From CAJQQY01 sp964352225 (lineage in GTDB: Bacteria; Bacteroidota; Bacteroidia; Chitinophagales; Saprospiraceae), in NCBI GenBank assembly GCA_964352225.1, contig CAYGRM010000015.1, positions 1-40,467 on the forward strand: a stretch of 40,467 bases of DNA, written 5' to 3'. The notes under the pieces were generated by a model. It was not told where the DNA came from. It was given only the letters and a program-made list of their open reading frames with translations, and did no database searches. Within the stretch, counting starts at the first letter, position 1. Each line of letters begins with the position of its first letter. The position numbers were made by a program, and so were the translations under genes. This document shows, piece after piece, positions 26,387-34,151 of the stretch.

Positions 26387-26812
26387 ATGAAAAACAAAAT
26401 TCAAAATTTATTCTACGTATGTACATTGTTATTATTTACAGGAGGATTGTTTTCATTCTCTTCTAACGAAAATAATCCAGCAACAGCATCTGAATTCAAT
26501 GGTGAAATTTATCTCACTTTTGCAGGTAAGCATGCTGGGAAAATTACGCAAGGAGATTTAAATAGAACCTATGAAGTTGGCATCGATGGCTGCGCCCGAG
26601 ATTTAAATATTTTTCAATTTGAATTGAAAATTACTAAAGATGGAAAGACTACTTCCCATGAAGGTAATTCTTCCAGATTGACTCAAGCAATGTTGTCAGA
26701 TTTAAGAAGTCTTTCGAAAGGAGATGAATTTATTTTTAAACAGATAAAAGCCTATTTCCCAGACGGAAAATCAGAGGTAGGTGTTAAGAGTGAAAAGTTT
26801 ACAGTCGTTTAA
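26387..26812 (+). CDS. Small secreted protein with a GldM C-terminal-like domain
   Basis: With the ATG at 26387 the product has 141 residues; a TTG two codons earlier is also in frame. A signal peptide (about 1-22) precedes one beta-sandwich domain of about 100 residues. Its pattern of G-C-A-R-D, then an F-E-L-x-I strand, S-S-R-L-T, a LRSLSKGDEFIF segment and a final Y-F-P-D-G-K-S turn matches the last domain of the gliding/T9SS protein GldM. In GldM this domain meets the outer-membrane GldK/GldN ring; free-standing copies occur in Bacteroidota but their job is not known. It is monocistronic and divergent from the LytS/LytTR pair. The call rests on motif memory without a database search. Confidence 0.6.
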   Translation: MKNKIQNLFYVCTLLLFTGGLFSFSSNENNPATASEFNGEIYLTFAGKHAGKITQGDLNRTYEVGIDGCARDLNIFQFELKITKDGKTTSHEGNSSRLTQAMLSDLRSLSKGDEFIFKQIKAYFPDGKSEVGVKSEKFTVV

Positions 26813-26958
26813 AATTGATTAGTTGATATATTTGAAAAGGGAAGCAGTTCACGTCGAATTGTTTTCCTTTTTTTTGTGAAAAAAATAACAGTAAATTTTT
26901 TAAAATTGATCATGCTCACTTTTACAACAATGTAATTATTAAAGACAGTTTTAAACTT

Positions 26959-26987
26959 TTGAAAAAGTTATATTATTTCTATTTTTA
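26959..26987 (+). promoter_or_regulatory. Candidate promoter of the broken sensor gene
   Basis: TTG at 26959-26961 and TATTTTTA at 26980-26987 are separated by 18 bp, matching the Bacteroidota consensus in all but the last base. It lies 45 bp before the ATG of the remnant at 27033, suggesting that the lost gene was once expressed from here. Confidence 0.35.
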
Positions 26988-27032
26988 GCATTTAACTAAA
27001 CCAGACACCTATTTCAAAAAAAAACAAACTGT

Positions 27033-27173
27033 ATGATTCGAAAGGCATTTTTCTTGCTTCTATTTTTAGTCACTCAGGTTTGTTTTGGGCAATACTCTTC
27101 TTCCTTGCATTTCGATCATTTGACTATAAATGATGGACTCACTCACAATACCATTTTTTGCATTTTAGAATGA
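27033..27173 (+). pseudogene. N-terminal remnant of a two-component propeller-sensor (Reg_prop) gene
   Basis: This frame of 46 codons encodes a signal peptide (MIRKAFFLLLFLVTQVCFGQ) followed by FDHLTINDGLTHNTIFCILE and a stop. That second part is the hallmark start of the large hybrid two-component sensors of Bacteroidota. In those, it continues as Q-D-x-x-G-F-x-W-F-G-T-x-D-G-L through a 14-repeat beta-propeller, kinase and regulator domains of more than 1000 residues. Here everything after the first strand is gone, and the next gene begins 30 bp later on the opposite strand. The remnant keeps a promoter-like sequence. The simplest reading is a deletion that joined codon 46 to foreign sequence. 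Expression of the short peptide is possible but unlikely to matter. Confidence 0.7.
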
Positions 27174-27203
27174 GAAATATGATTTATTTGAAAATGCTGA
27201 AAA

Positions 27204-28454
27204 TTAGTTTTTAATAATTTTTTCAACAAAAAGTAATTCACCGTTTCTATTTTGGATTTTTATAAAATAAATTCCTTGATTTAGATTTGATAGGTTAAGT
27301 TGTACACTTTTATTTTGGTTGTTGATTCGTTTCCGTTCTTTTCCTGATACATCTACCATCGTGATAATTGAATTTTCAGGAATGCTATTTATAGTGATTA
27401 AGTTTTCAATTGGATTTGGAAAAACTTTTATGTCTGTTTTTGAAATATTGTTTAACGCAACTACTTCAATAGAAATGTCCGTAGAAGTTGTATCAGCAAT
27501 GCCGCATTTGTTAACAATTAGTTGAATTGTAAATGTATTGTTATTTTGAAAGTCATGAATCGGATTCGCCTCAGTAGAAACTTCACCATCTCCAAAATTC
27601 CATTGGTAAGAATCTGTATATGTTGAATTATTACTAAAGGTAATTTCTGTTCCATTTTGAGTAAATGAAAATTCAGCAACTGGATCAAATGTTCCAACAT
27701 TCCATTCTGACAAATCATCATAGGCAACTATTTTGGCAGCTTCTTTTATCGTATTAGCTTCGGACTCAGTCAGCGAAGAATTGAACGTAACTAGAGTCGG
27801 ATTTTTTTGAAATAAAATAGCATAAAAAGTACAAGCAGCAGCATAAGAACCTGCCAACGATGGATGAGAACCATCTGAACTATACAAATCAATATCAGGA
27901 TGGTTGTCTCGTAAATAATGCCAAACTGCACCTACAGGTGAAACGTAGGCTTCATTGTCATCACCCATCATTCGATATCGAAGATTTAATAAACTATCCA
28001 TTCCTTCATAAGTACACACCGGAGGCCAATTAGCACAGTTTGAAGCATCTCCATTTTCACGACCCCAAGTCATATAGAATACGGGACGAGTACAAGCATC
28101 ATTCGCTCGAATAGAATCACACAGAATTGTTGCAAATGGAAAAACTTCTGTCGCTACTTGTGCATCAGGGAAAGAAGGCTCTTGACTTTGTGCTTGCAAT
28201 ACTACATGATTCCAATTATTAGCATTAATTTTTGCTAGAGCTGTAGCGTTAGTAGCATGATTCATTAGTCGATTTCCACCTGGAGTATGCTTATCATAAA
28301 TCAAAGTGTCTCCAACTGATAGAGCTACATCGTAAACTAATTGAGGAAGATTATTCACTCCAGTATAACTATTCCCAATGAAGAGTACTTTTTTGGTTTG
28401 TGAATAGAGGTTGAATGAAATAAAAATGGCTAGGATAAAAGTGAAACTTTTCAT
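27204..28454 (-). CDS. Secreted SGNH hydrolase-PKD protein with T9SS sorting domain
   Basis: This 416-residue protein has a signal peptide (1-19) and an SGNH/DUF4886-like hydrolase domain with FIGNSYT (S29), a TPGGNR Gly block (58-62), and DGSHPS carrying catalytic D194 and H197. A PKD-like domain follows (about 257-332, with the YQWNFGDGEVS signature). A type A T9SS sorting domain (341-416) contains VFPNP, LNQGIYFIKI and a final basic tail. It is therefore secreted by the type IX system and attached to or released from the surface. It shares the catalytic layout of the SGNH enzyme at 16472-17236. Its 3' end faces the sensor remnant. Substrate unknown; an acetyl- or acyl-esterase is likely. 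Confidence 0.85.
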   Translation of the reverse strand: MKSFTFILAIFISFNLYSQTKKVLFIGNSYTGVNNLPQLVYDVALSVGDTLIYDKHTPGGNRLMNHATNATALAKINANNWNHVVLQAQSQEPSFPDAQVATEVFPFATILCDSIRANDACTRPVFYMTWGRENGDASNCANWPPVCTYEGMDSLLNLRYRMMGDDNEAYVSPVGAVWHYLRDNHPDIDLYSSDGSHPSLAGSYAAACTFYAILFQKNPTLVTFNSSLTESEANTIKEAAKIVAYDDLSEWNVGTFDPVAEFSFTQNGTEITFSNNSTYTDSYQWNFGDGEVSTEANPIHDFQNNNTFTIQLIVNKCGIADTTSTDISIEVVALNNISKTDIKVFPNPIENLITINSIPENSIITMVDVSGKERKRINNQNKSVQLNLSNLNQGIYFIKIQNRNGELLFVEKIIKN

Positions 28455-28621
28455 AAGATGGTGATTAGGTATAAATTGAAATGAATGATCAAATCAAAAA
28501 AATTAAGAAACTCAATTTTGACTCATTTTTAGTTATATTATCTAGATGAAAAAAGCCACGTGCAAGTTTATTAAGGACTTTCTCATAAAAATATCATGTA
28601 AGTTTGAATGTGTCTTTTTAA

Positions 28622-28697
28622 AACCATATAAGACATTTAAGAACATATAAGCCTCCATTATAGGAATCTTATATATTCTTAAATGCCTCATATGGTT
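28622..28697. repeat. Long imperfect palindrome (35-bp arms) between same-strand genes
   Basis: 28622-28656 pairs with 28663-28697 with about five mismatches and a 6-nt loop. The arms contain CATTTAAGAA and ATATAAG words. It sits about 37 bp after the oxidoreductase gene (minus strand) and 167 bp before the SGNH-PKD gene. There is no strong T-run, though TTTTTAAAA flanks it downstream on the minus strand. It could serve as a terminator or be an intergenic repeat. Confidence 0.55.
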
Positions 28698-28734
28698 CAA
28701 ATTTATTTTCATACTCGCACCTCATATTTTTATT

Positions 28735-30078
28735 TTAAAAAACGCGATACTTTGAATCTAAAAATTGATTGGCTTCTTCCTCCTGAAATTTCGCAGTTGC
28801 ATTATCCCAATGAAGCGTTTGGTTTGGAAAACGTCCTGCAATCACTCCAAGCAAAATAGTTTCTGTCAATCGAGAAGCGTAAGAAAAAGGTGCAGTTACT
28901 GTTCCGTTTCCTAAGCAAGCGTCAATAAATTGATGATAATGTTTTGGTGCTTCTGCTTCGTAATCTCTCACGGGTTCTTCCAATTTGAATTTTGAAATAT
29001 CCATTTCCTGATATTTTCCATCGACAATTAATTTGGGCATTAATTGAAAATGCGGTAAATATAATCTTCCTTTTTCTCCAATAAACATAGCACCTTGATC
29101 GTGCAGGACTTCATCGTCTGGCAATTTTAAATCTTCATGAGGCGCAGGAGCACCTTCACCATCCGACCAAATCCAAGTGAGATTTTCGGTCGTATATTTT
29201 GTTCCGGGAAACTCATAAGTGACTTCATTTTTTTCTGGAAAACCAAATCCATTAGATTCTCTACATTTATTAGTAATTGTTGTTGGAACATCTAATTGCA
29301 ATGCATTATAAGGTGTGTCAAAAATATGAACGCCCATGTCACCAAGAGTACCACAACCATAGTCCATTAATTTTCGCCAATTCCCAGGATGATAAACATC
29401 TTTTTTATAAGGTCTTTTGGCAGAAGTTCCGAGCCAAAGATTCCAATCTAAATGTTCTGGAGTTGGGTCTTCACCTTCTGGAACCGCTCCATCGTAACCC
29501 CAGTTTTTTGGCGACCACGCTCTGACCGAACTTACCTTTCCAATGATACCATCTTGGATCAAAAGTGTCGCTAACTTATAATCGTAAAAAGAATGAACCT
29601 GAATGCCCATTTGGGTAATCAAGTTTTTTTCCTTCGCCATTTTTTGCATTGCTCTAGCTTCCGACACATGATGAGTTAAGGGCTTTTGGCAGTAAACTGC
29701 TTTGCCTAATTCCATGGCCATCATCGAAGCAGGAGCATGAGTATGGTCAGGAGTGGAGACAATAACTGCATCAACCTCGCCTTCCATTTCTTTTAAAAGT
29801 TTTCGATAATCTTTGTAGACTTTTGCTTTCGGAAAAAGTGCTTTTGCAGCTGCTAAATTATTTGCATCAACATCACATAATGCTGCGATATCTACCATTT
29901 TATGAGAAGCGATTGCCTTTAGATCTTCCATTCCCATTCCTCCAACTCCAATATGTGCAGTTCTAATTCGTTCGATTTTATCAGTTGTGTCAGCAGTTGT
30001 GTCAACTCCGCAATTTGGTAAAAGTGTAACGCCAGTAGTGAGTACGGCAACTTTTTTGAGGAACTCTCTTTTTTTCAT
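28735..30078 (-). CDS. Gfo/Idh/MocA-family oxidoreductase, exported lipoprotein type
   Basis: The 447-residue enzyme starts with KKREFLKK and a hydrophobic stretch ending LLPNC (Cys23). This is a Tat-like leader with a possible lipobox, as in many Bacteroidota members. The NAD(P)-binding Rossmann fold shows GVGGMG (44-49), D69 and the family motif in place of EKP as CQKP (130-133), with HVSEA following. The C-terminal domain is the usual alpha/beta sheet (about 165-447). Such enzymes oxidise or reduce sugars at C3 or act on inositols. The next gene upstream in the operon (12 bp away) encodes a DUF1080 protein, and this pairing is typical of 3-keto-glycoside breakdown. Gln in place of Glu in the EKP motif is seen in exported members. 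Confidence 0.88.
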   Translation of the reverse strand: MKKREFLKKVAVLTTGVTLLPNCGVDTTADTTDKIERIRTAHIGVGGMGMEDLKAIASHKMVDIAALCDVDANNLAAAKALFPKAKVYKDYRKLLKEMEGEVDAVIVSTPDHTHAPASMMAMELGKAVYCQKPLTHHVSEARAMQKMAKEKNLITQMGIQVHSFYDYKLATLLIQDGIIGKVSSVRAWSPKNWGYDGAVPEGEDPTPEHLDWNLWLGTSAKRPYKKDVYHPGNWRKLMDYGCGTLGDMGVHIFDTPYNALQLDVPTTITNKCRESNGFGFPEKNEVTYEFPGTKYTTENLTWIWSDGEGAPAPHEDLKLPDDEVLHDQGAMFIGEKGRLYLPHFQLMPKLIVDGKYQEMDISKFKLEEPVRDYEAEAPKHYHQFIDACLGNGTVTAPFSYASRLTETILLGVIAGRFPNQTLHWDNATAKFQEEEANQFLDSKYRVF

Positions 30079-30090
30079 TTTGTTTTATTT

Positions 30091-30855
30091 TTATAATTTT
30101 TTGATTTTTATATTTCTAAACCAAAGCGGACTATCGTGATCTTGCAGACAGATGTATCCCTTTTTGAAGGTGCCATATTTTGGAAAATCTTTCCATTTGC
30201 CTTTTGCTTTTCGTTCTTCCCAATCTTTTGACCAAGGTACAAAAGACAAAACTTTTTTCCCATTCAACCAATGCTCTGCCAACTCAGGGGTGAATTTAAT
30301 TTTTGAGGAATTCCATTCGCCCGCAGGTTTGATTATTTTTTGATTAGGGTCAGGAATATGCATAGCATAGTCCGCTGCGGTTTTTTGCCACTCTTCTAAT
30401 TTTGCATTATTGATTTCTTCCCATTTGAGATCATCTAATAATTGATACTCAGGAGCCACTTCATAAGGACCAGAATATCCTTCTTGGACGTGGTAGAGTA
30501 TTCCGCTATTTCCGCCCTCAGGTATTTTCCATTCTAAATACAATTCAAAATTTTCGAACTGTTCCGCGGCGTAGATAATATCTTTTCCTCCTTGGTGCTC
30601 TGATTCTAATTTTGCTTCTGTGGAAAAAGTAAGTGCGCCATCTTTGATGATCCATTGAGAGGGGAGGGCATCGCCATTGTAAGCTCGCCAACCTTCAGTA
30701 CTTGTTCCATCAAAAAGGACAATCCATTCGTTAGTTTTCGAATTTGTTTCGGTGGTTGCTTTTGCTTCAGGTGGAGATTCTGCTGTTGGTTTTGGATCAG
30801 TTTGGCAAGAGTAAAAAATAAAAGTGATTAAAAAAATAGTTGCGATTTGTTTCAT
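30091..30855 (-). CDS. DUF1080 / 3-keto-disaccharide hydrolase-type lipoprotein
   Basis: This 254-residue protein has a lipobox (FIFYSC, Cys17), a short Pro/Glu/Thr-rich linker (18-42) and one concanavalin-like beta-sandwich of the DUF1080 type (about 43-254). Conserved features visible are LFDGTSTEGWR, the ENFELYLEWKI strand, EGGNSGILYHV, EYQLLDD and the closing GYICLQDHDSPLWFRNIKI. Proteins of this domain cleave 3-keto-glucosides or bind glycans in the periplasm. It is the first gene of a two-gene operon with the Gfo/Idh/MocA oxidoreductase, which could make the 3-keto substrate. It is divergent from the leucine-rich T9SS gene, with a 404-bp gap. Confidence 0.9.
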   Translation of the reverse strand: MKQIATIFLITFIFYSCQTDPKPTAESPPEAKATTETNSKTNEWIVLFDGTSTEGWRAYNGDALPSQWIIKDGALTFSTEAKLESEHQGGKDIIYAAEQFENFELYLEWKIPEGGNSGILYHVQEGYSGPYEVAPEYQLLDDLKWEEINNAKLEEWQKTAADYAMHIPDPNQKIIKPAGEWNSSKIKFTPELAEHWLNGKKVLSFVPWSKDWEERKAKGKWKDFPKYGTFKKGYICLQDHDSPLWFRNIKIKKL

Positions 30856-31259
30856 GAATGATTTATTAAAAAATTAAATTGAAAGTAGTTAAAAGTAATA
30901 ATTTATTTTTCGATTGGTTTGATTTTAAAATTTCTCATGGAATTTTTTTGCAACCACTATTGTAAATCAGTTTACTCAGGTAGTCATATATTTATCCATA
31001 TAAAGTGGGTATGGATTTTTTATGAAAATATATAATTGCTCATGGTTTACCAATTTTTAAATTGGAAAAAGCATCATTTATTTTTTTTAATAAAAATACC
31101 AATTCAAAAAATAGTCTTCTGGCAATGTTTTTGAATTGATATTTGGTGCCCAAGTTGTAAATAATTACAAAATAGGTAGTTTGATATTTTCAAATTATGA
31201 TCCTCCCACCTTGTACTCCCCACGATAAGATACTGATAAAACCAACATAACCACTACCC
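30856..31259. other. AT-rich divergent intergenic region
   Basis: This 404-bp gap lies between the DUF1080 operon and the leucine-rich protein gene. It contains a stem-loop with 11-bp perfect arms (31100-31110 with 31128-31138, 17-nt loop). TACTTTTA-like sequence occurs on the minus strand near 30890, without a well-placed TTG. No gene, RNA or confident promoter is seen. Confidence 0.4.
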
Positions 31260-33881
31260 ATGAAATACAATTTACTAATTATAGCTCTGCTATTCCTATT
31301 GCCTAGTTGGAGTATTCAAGCACAGATAACCTACTCAGGAAATCTCATCTTTAACTCTCAGGCAGACCTAGATTCTTTTCCAAGTAATTATATAAATGTA
31401 ACCGGTAATCTTTATATCCAAAATTCGGATATCACCGATTTATCTCCCCTGAATAATATTCAATCTGTCGGGAGTGATATAGTAATTTCTGGAAATTCAA
31501 ATTTAACTACTCTTAATGGATTAAATAATTTGCTGACAATCGGTGACGATTTGACGATCAGTACGAATGCTAATTTGAACTCGATTTCAGGGTTAAATAA
31601 CTTGACCTCGATTTCAGGATTTTTAAATATTCAATTCAATTCTAATTTGACGACTATTACTGGTTTTGACCAGTTAAATTCAGTTCATGATTATTTTAAA
31701 TTGTATTATAATGAGAAACTAAATTCGATTAGCGGGTTTAATAGTTTAAGTTACTTTGGTGGTGATGTTGATATTTATAGATGTAATTTAATTTCTTCTT
31801 TTGCCATGTTTAGTAACGTGACAAGTATTGGAGGTTCGTTTTCTTTAGAAAATAACAATGTAATTACAAGTTTAGATGGATTTGGGAATTTACAAACTGT
31901 AGGTGATTATTTGTCCTTGGAAAATTTAGTTCGGGTAACTGATTTTGATGCGTTATCTAATCTGACTTCAGTCGGGTCAGGAATTTCTATTTCAAATAAT
32001 TCAGCTTTAACTAATATCAATGGGCTTGGAAATATTTCATTTTCGAGTAGTCCAACGATTAATATTCGATTTAATAAGCAGTTAACTTCTTTAGCTCCGT
32101 TGAGTTTTCTCTCAGGAACTATTAGGAATTTAATTCTTCAATCAAATGATGGTATTTCTGATTTATCACCTTTTAGCGAAGTAACGAATGTACAATTTAG
32201 ATTGGCGATTTCGGAAAAAGGAATTACCTCATTATCAGGTTTGGAAGGAGTTACTTATATCGGAGATGATCTTGAAATATCTTCTTGCGATGAATTAATT
32301 AGTACCTCGGCATTGAGTAATGTAACTGTATTTGGCGGAGATATTAATATTCGATTTAATAAAAAGTTGATGGATATTTCTGGGTTGACTCACCTTAATT
32401 TGGCAATGGGAGATTTGGAATTATTGGCGAATGATCAACTAGCTGATTTTTCTCCATTGAGTAATTTGACTGCTGTAACTGATGAATTTTATGTCCGAGA
32501 TAATCCAGTAACAAGTTTGGCAGGTTTGGAAAATTTGACTTTAGTAGGACAAGATTTCACGTTATTAGTGAATCGAAAATTAGAAAATATTGAAGCATTG
32601 AATAATCTTCTAATAGTAGGCAAACGATTGAGAATTATTTCTAATAATGAATTAACTTCTTTGCGTGGGTTAGATAGTTTGATCAGCGTTTCTAATAATG
32701 TTGAAATATATAGTAATGAAAAATTAGAGGATGTAAATGCTTTAGCAGGCTTGGAAAATGTTGGAGGGAGTTTTTCTATTTATGATAATCAGGAGCTTGA
32801 TGATTGTTGTATTTTATTAGATTTTATCAATTCAAATGAGATTGTTACTGGTGGTGTTACCATTTATGACAATGATGAAAATTGTAATAGTGTTGCGGTT
32901 ATTTCAGACTTATGTGATGACCTTGATAATGATGGGGTGACTAGCTCTGAGGGTGATTGTGATGATAACAATGCTCAAGTTTTTCCTGGGAATATCGAAA
33001 TATGTGATGGAATTGATAATGACTGTAATGGATTGATTGATGATGATGATCCCAATCTGGTTGGTCAGTCAGTTTGGTTTGAGGATGCAGATGCAGATGG
33101 GTTAGGTGATCCGAGTGTCAGCATTTTATCTTGCGATCAGCCAGTAGGATATGTTGATAATAATTTAGATAACTGCATTGGTTCGTCCAATCCAGATCAA
33201 GCAGATGATGATTGTGATGGAGTTGGAAATGATTGTGATCAATGTCCAACCGGTGATGATAAGCAAGATTCGGATGGCGATGGAACTCCAGATTGTGCAG
33301 AGTGGAAAGTGAATAATGGTGATGACGAAATTGATCCTGAAGATATAGAATGGGGAACAATTGAAGAGCTTCCTGCTAACTTCATTTGTGGAAATAATGA
33401 TGATAAAATTTTGGTTTGTCGAGTAAAAGAAAGACCGAATCGACCAACTAGATACAGAACCAAATGTGTGAGACCTCATCAAGTGAATAAAATTTTAGCA
33501 AAAGGAGGATTTCTTGGAGCCTGCGAAGTGGTTAGTTGTGGAGAAGGAGGGCAAGGATTTATAGTTAAGGAGGAAAATGAGATCGCAGTTGGAAAAATAA
33601 AGACAACGCCAATAATTGACTTTCAAAATGAGATAACATTATTTCCAAATCCAGCCTTGCATGAAGTTTCTATTTTTGTGAAAAAATCGGATGCAACAGC
33701 TAATGTAGGAACCGTTTCAATCATTTCTTCAACAGGTCAAATTGTCAAAGGATTGGGACAAAGGAATATAGCTGAAACAATACAAGTTGATCTTAGCCAA
33801 ATAGAAAAAGGAATTTATTTTGTAATGATAAAAATTGAAAACCAAGAACCATTGGTTCAAAGGTTGGTAGTTATGAAATAA
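31260..33881 (+). CDS. Large secreted leucine-rich (receptor L-domain-like) protein with MopE-type motif and T9SS tail
   Basis: This 873-residue protein has a signal peptide (1-21, ending IQAQ). Residues about 40-545 are ~20 leucine-rich beta-helix units of about 23-25 residues with the pattern (L/I)-x-G-L-x-N-L-x-x-(I/V)-G-x-x-(L/F), like receptor L-domain repeats. Near residues 553-597 comes an Asp-rich MopE-type motif (DGDCDDNNAQVFPG, then ICDGIDNDCNGLIDDDD). A thrombospondin-3-like Asp-rich stretch (about 605-680) probably binds Ca2+. The end (about 785-873) is a type A T9SS sorting domain with LFPNPA and IEKGIYFVMIKI. It is likely a surface adhesin or binding protein. No catalytic site is seen. 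The gene is monocistronic and ends in a strong terminator. Confidence 0.85.
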   Translation: MKYNLLIIALLFLLPSWSIQAQITYSGNLIFNSQADLDSFPSNYINVTGNLYIQNSDITDLSPLNNIQSVGSDIVISGNSNLTTLNGLNNLLTIGDDLTISTNANLNSISGLNNLTSISGFLNIQFNSNLTTITGFDQLNSVHDYFKLYYNEKLNSISGFNSLSYFGGDVDIYRCNLISSFAMFSNVTSIGGSFSLENNNVITSLDGFGNLQTVGDYLSLENLVRVTDFDALSNLTSVGSGISISNNSALTNINGLGNISFSSSPTINIRFNKQLTSLAPLSFLSGTIRNLILQSNDGISDLSPFSEVTNVQFRLAISEKGITSLSGLEGVTYIGDDLEISSCDELISTSALSNVTVFGGDINIRFNKKLMDISGLTHLNLAMGDLELLANDQLADFSPLSNLTAVTDEFYVRDNPVTSLAGLENLTLVGQDFTLLVNRKLENIEALNNLLIVGKRLRIISNNELTSLRGLDSLISVSNNVEIYSNEKLEDVNALAGLENVGGSFSIYDNQELDDCCILLDFINSNEIVTGGVTIYDNDENCNSVAVISDLCDDLDNDGVTSSEGDCDDNNAQVFPGNIEICDGIDNDCNGLIDDDDPNLVGQSVWFEDADADGLGDPSVSILSCDQPVGYVDNNLDNCIGSSNPDQADDDCDGVGNDCDQCPTGDDKQDSDGDGTPDCAEWKVNNGDDEIDPEDIEWGTIEELPANFICGNNDDKILVCRVKERPNRPTRYRTKCVRPHQVNKILAKGGFLGACEVVSCGEGGQGFIVKEENEIAVGKIKTTPIIDFQNEITLFPNPALHEVSIFVKKSDATANVGTVSIISSTGQIVKGLGQRNIAETIQVDLSQIEKGIYFVMIKIENQEPLVQRLVVMK

Positions 33882-33912
33882 AAAAATCATAGTTTTTATG
33901 AAAATATGGAGG

Positions 33913-33947
33913 CCAAGTTAGTTAAGTTACTAACTTGGTTTTTTTTT
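33913..33947 (+). terminator. Intrinsic terminator of the leucine-rich protein gene
   Basis: CCAAGTTAGT (33913-33922) pairs perfectly with ACTAACTTGG (33929-33938) around a 6-nt loop, and nine T residues follow directly. Confidence 0.88.
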
Positions 33948-34110
33948 GTCAACAAATGATCAAGTGAAATGTTTCAAAGAAAAAAGGTGAAATAAATAAT
34001 AAATAATTGAGATTCTACAGGATAAAGATTTTCCTCGCTTGATTATTTTTTTTAATTAGAAAAAAAATACTATTTTTCACCATTAGAATTAGAAACCAAA
34101 ATCAATTTAC

Positions 34111-34134
34111 AACCTGCTTGCCGACAGGCAGGTT
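34111..34134 (+). repeat. Short GC-rich stem-loop just upstream of the acyl-CoA synthetase gene
   Basis: 34111-34120 pairs with 34125-34134 (10 bp including one G-T wobble) around the tetraloop CCGA. It lies 17 bp before the start codon. The CCTGC(C/T)TGCCG(A/G)CAGGCAGG word is familiar as a scattered palindrome in Bacteroidota genomes; here it would lie in the mRNA leader close to the ribosome-binding region. Confidence 0.6.
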
Positions 34135-34151
34135 CAAAACTCTAAAAAGAA

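Noticed and set aside
33118..33482. Several overlapping minus-strand frames rich in His, Ile or Ser
   Set aside because: They mirror the Asp-rich GAT-repeat codons of the MopE/TSP3 region of the leucine-rich protein gene.
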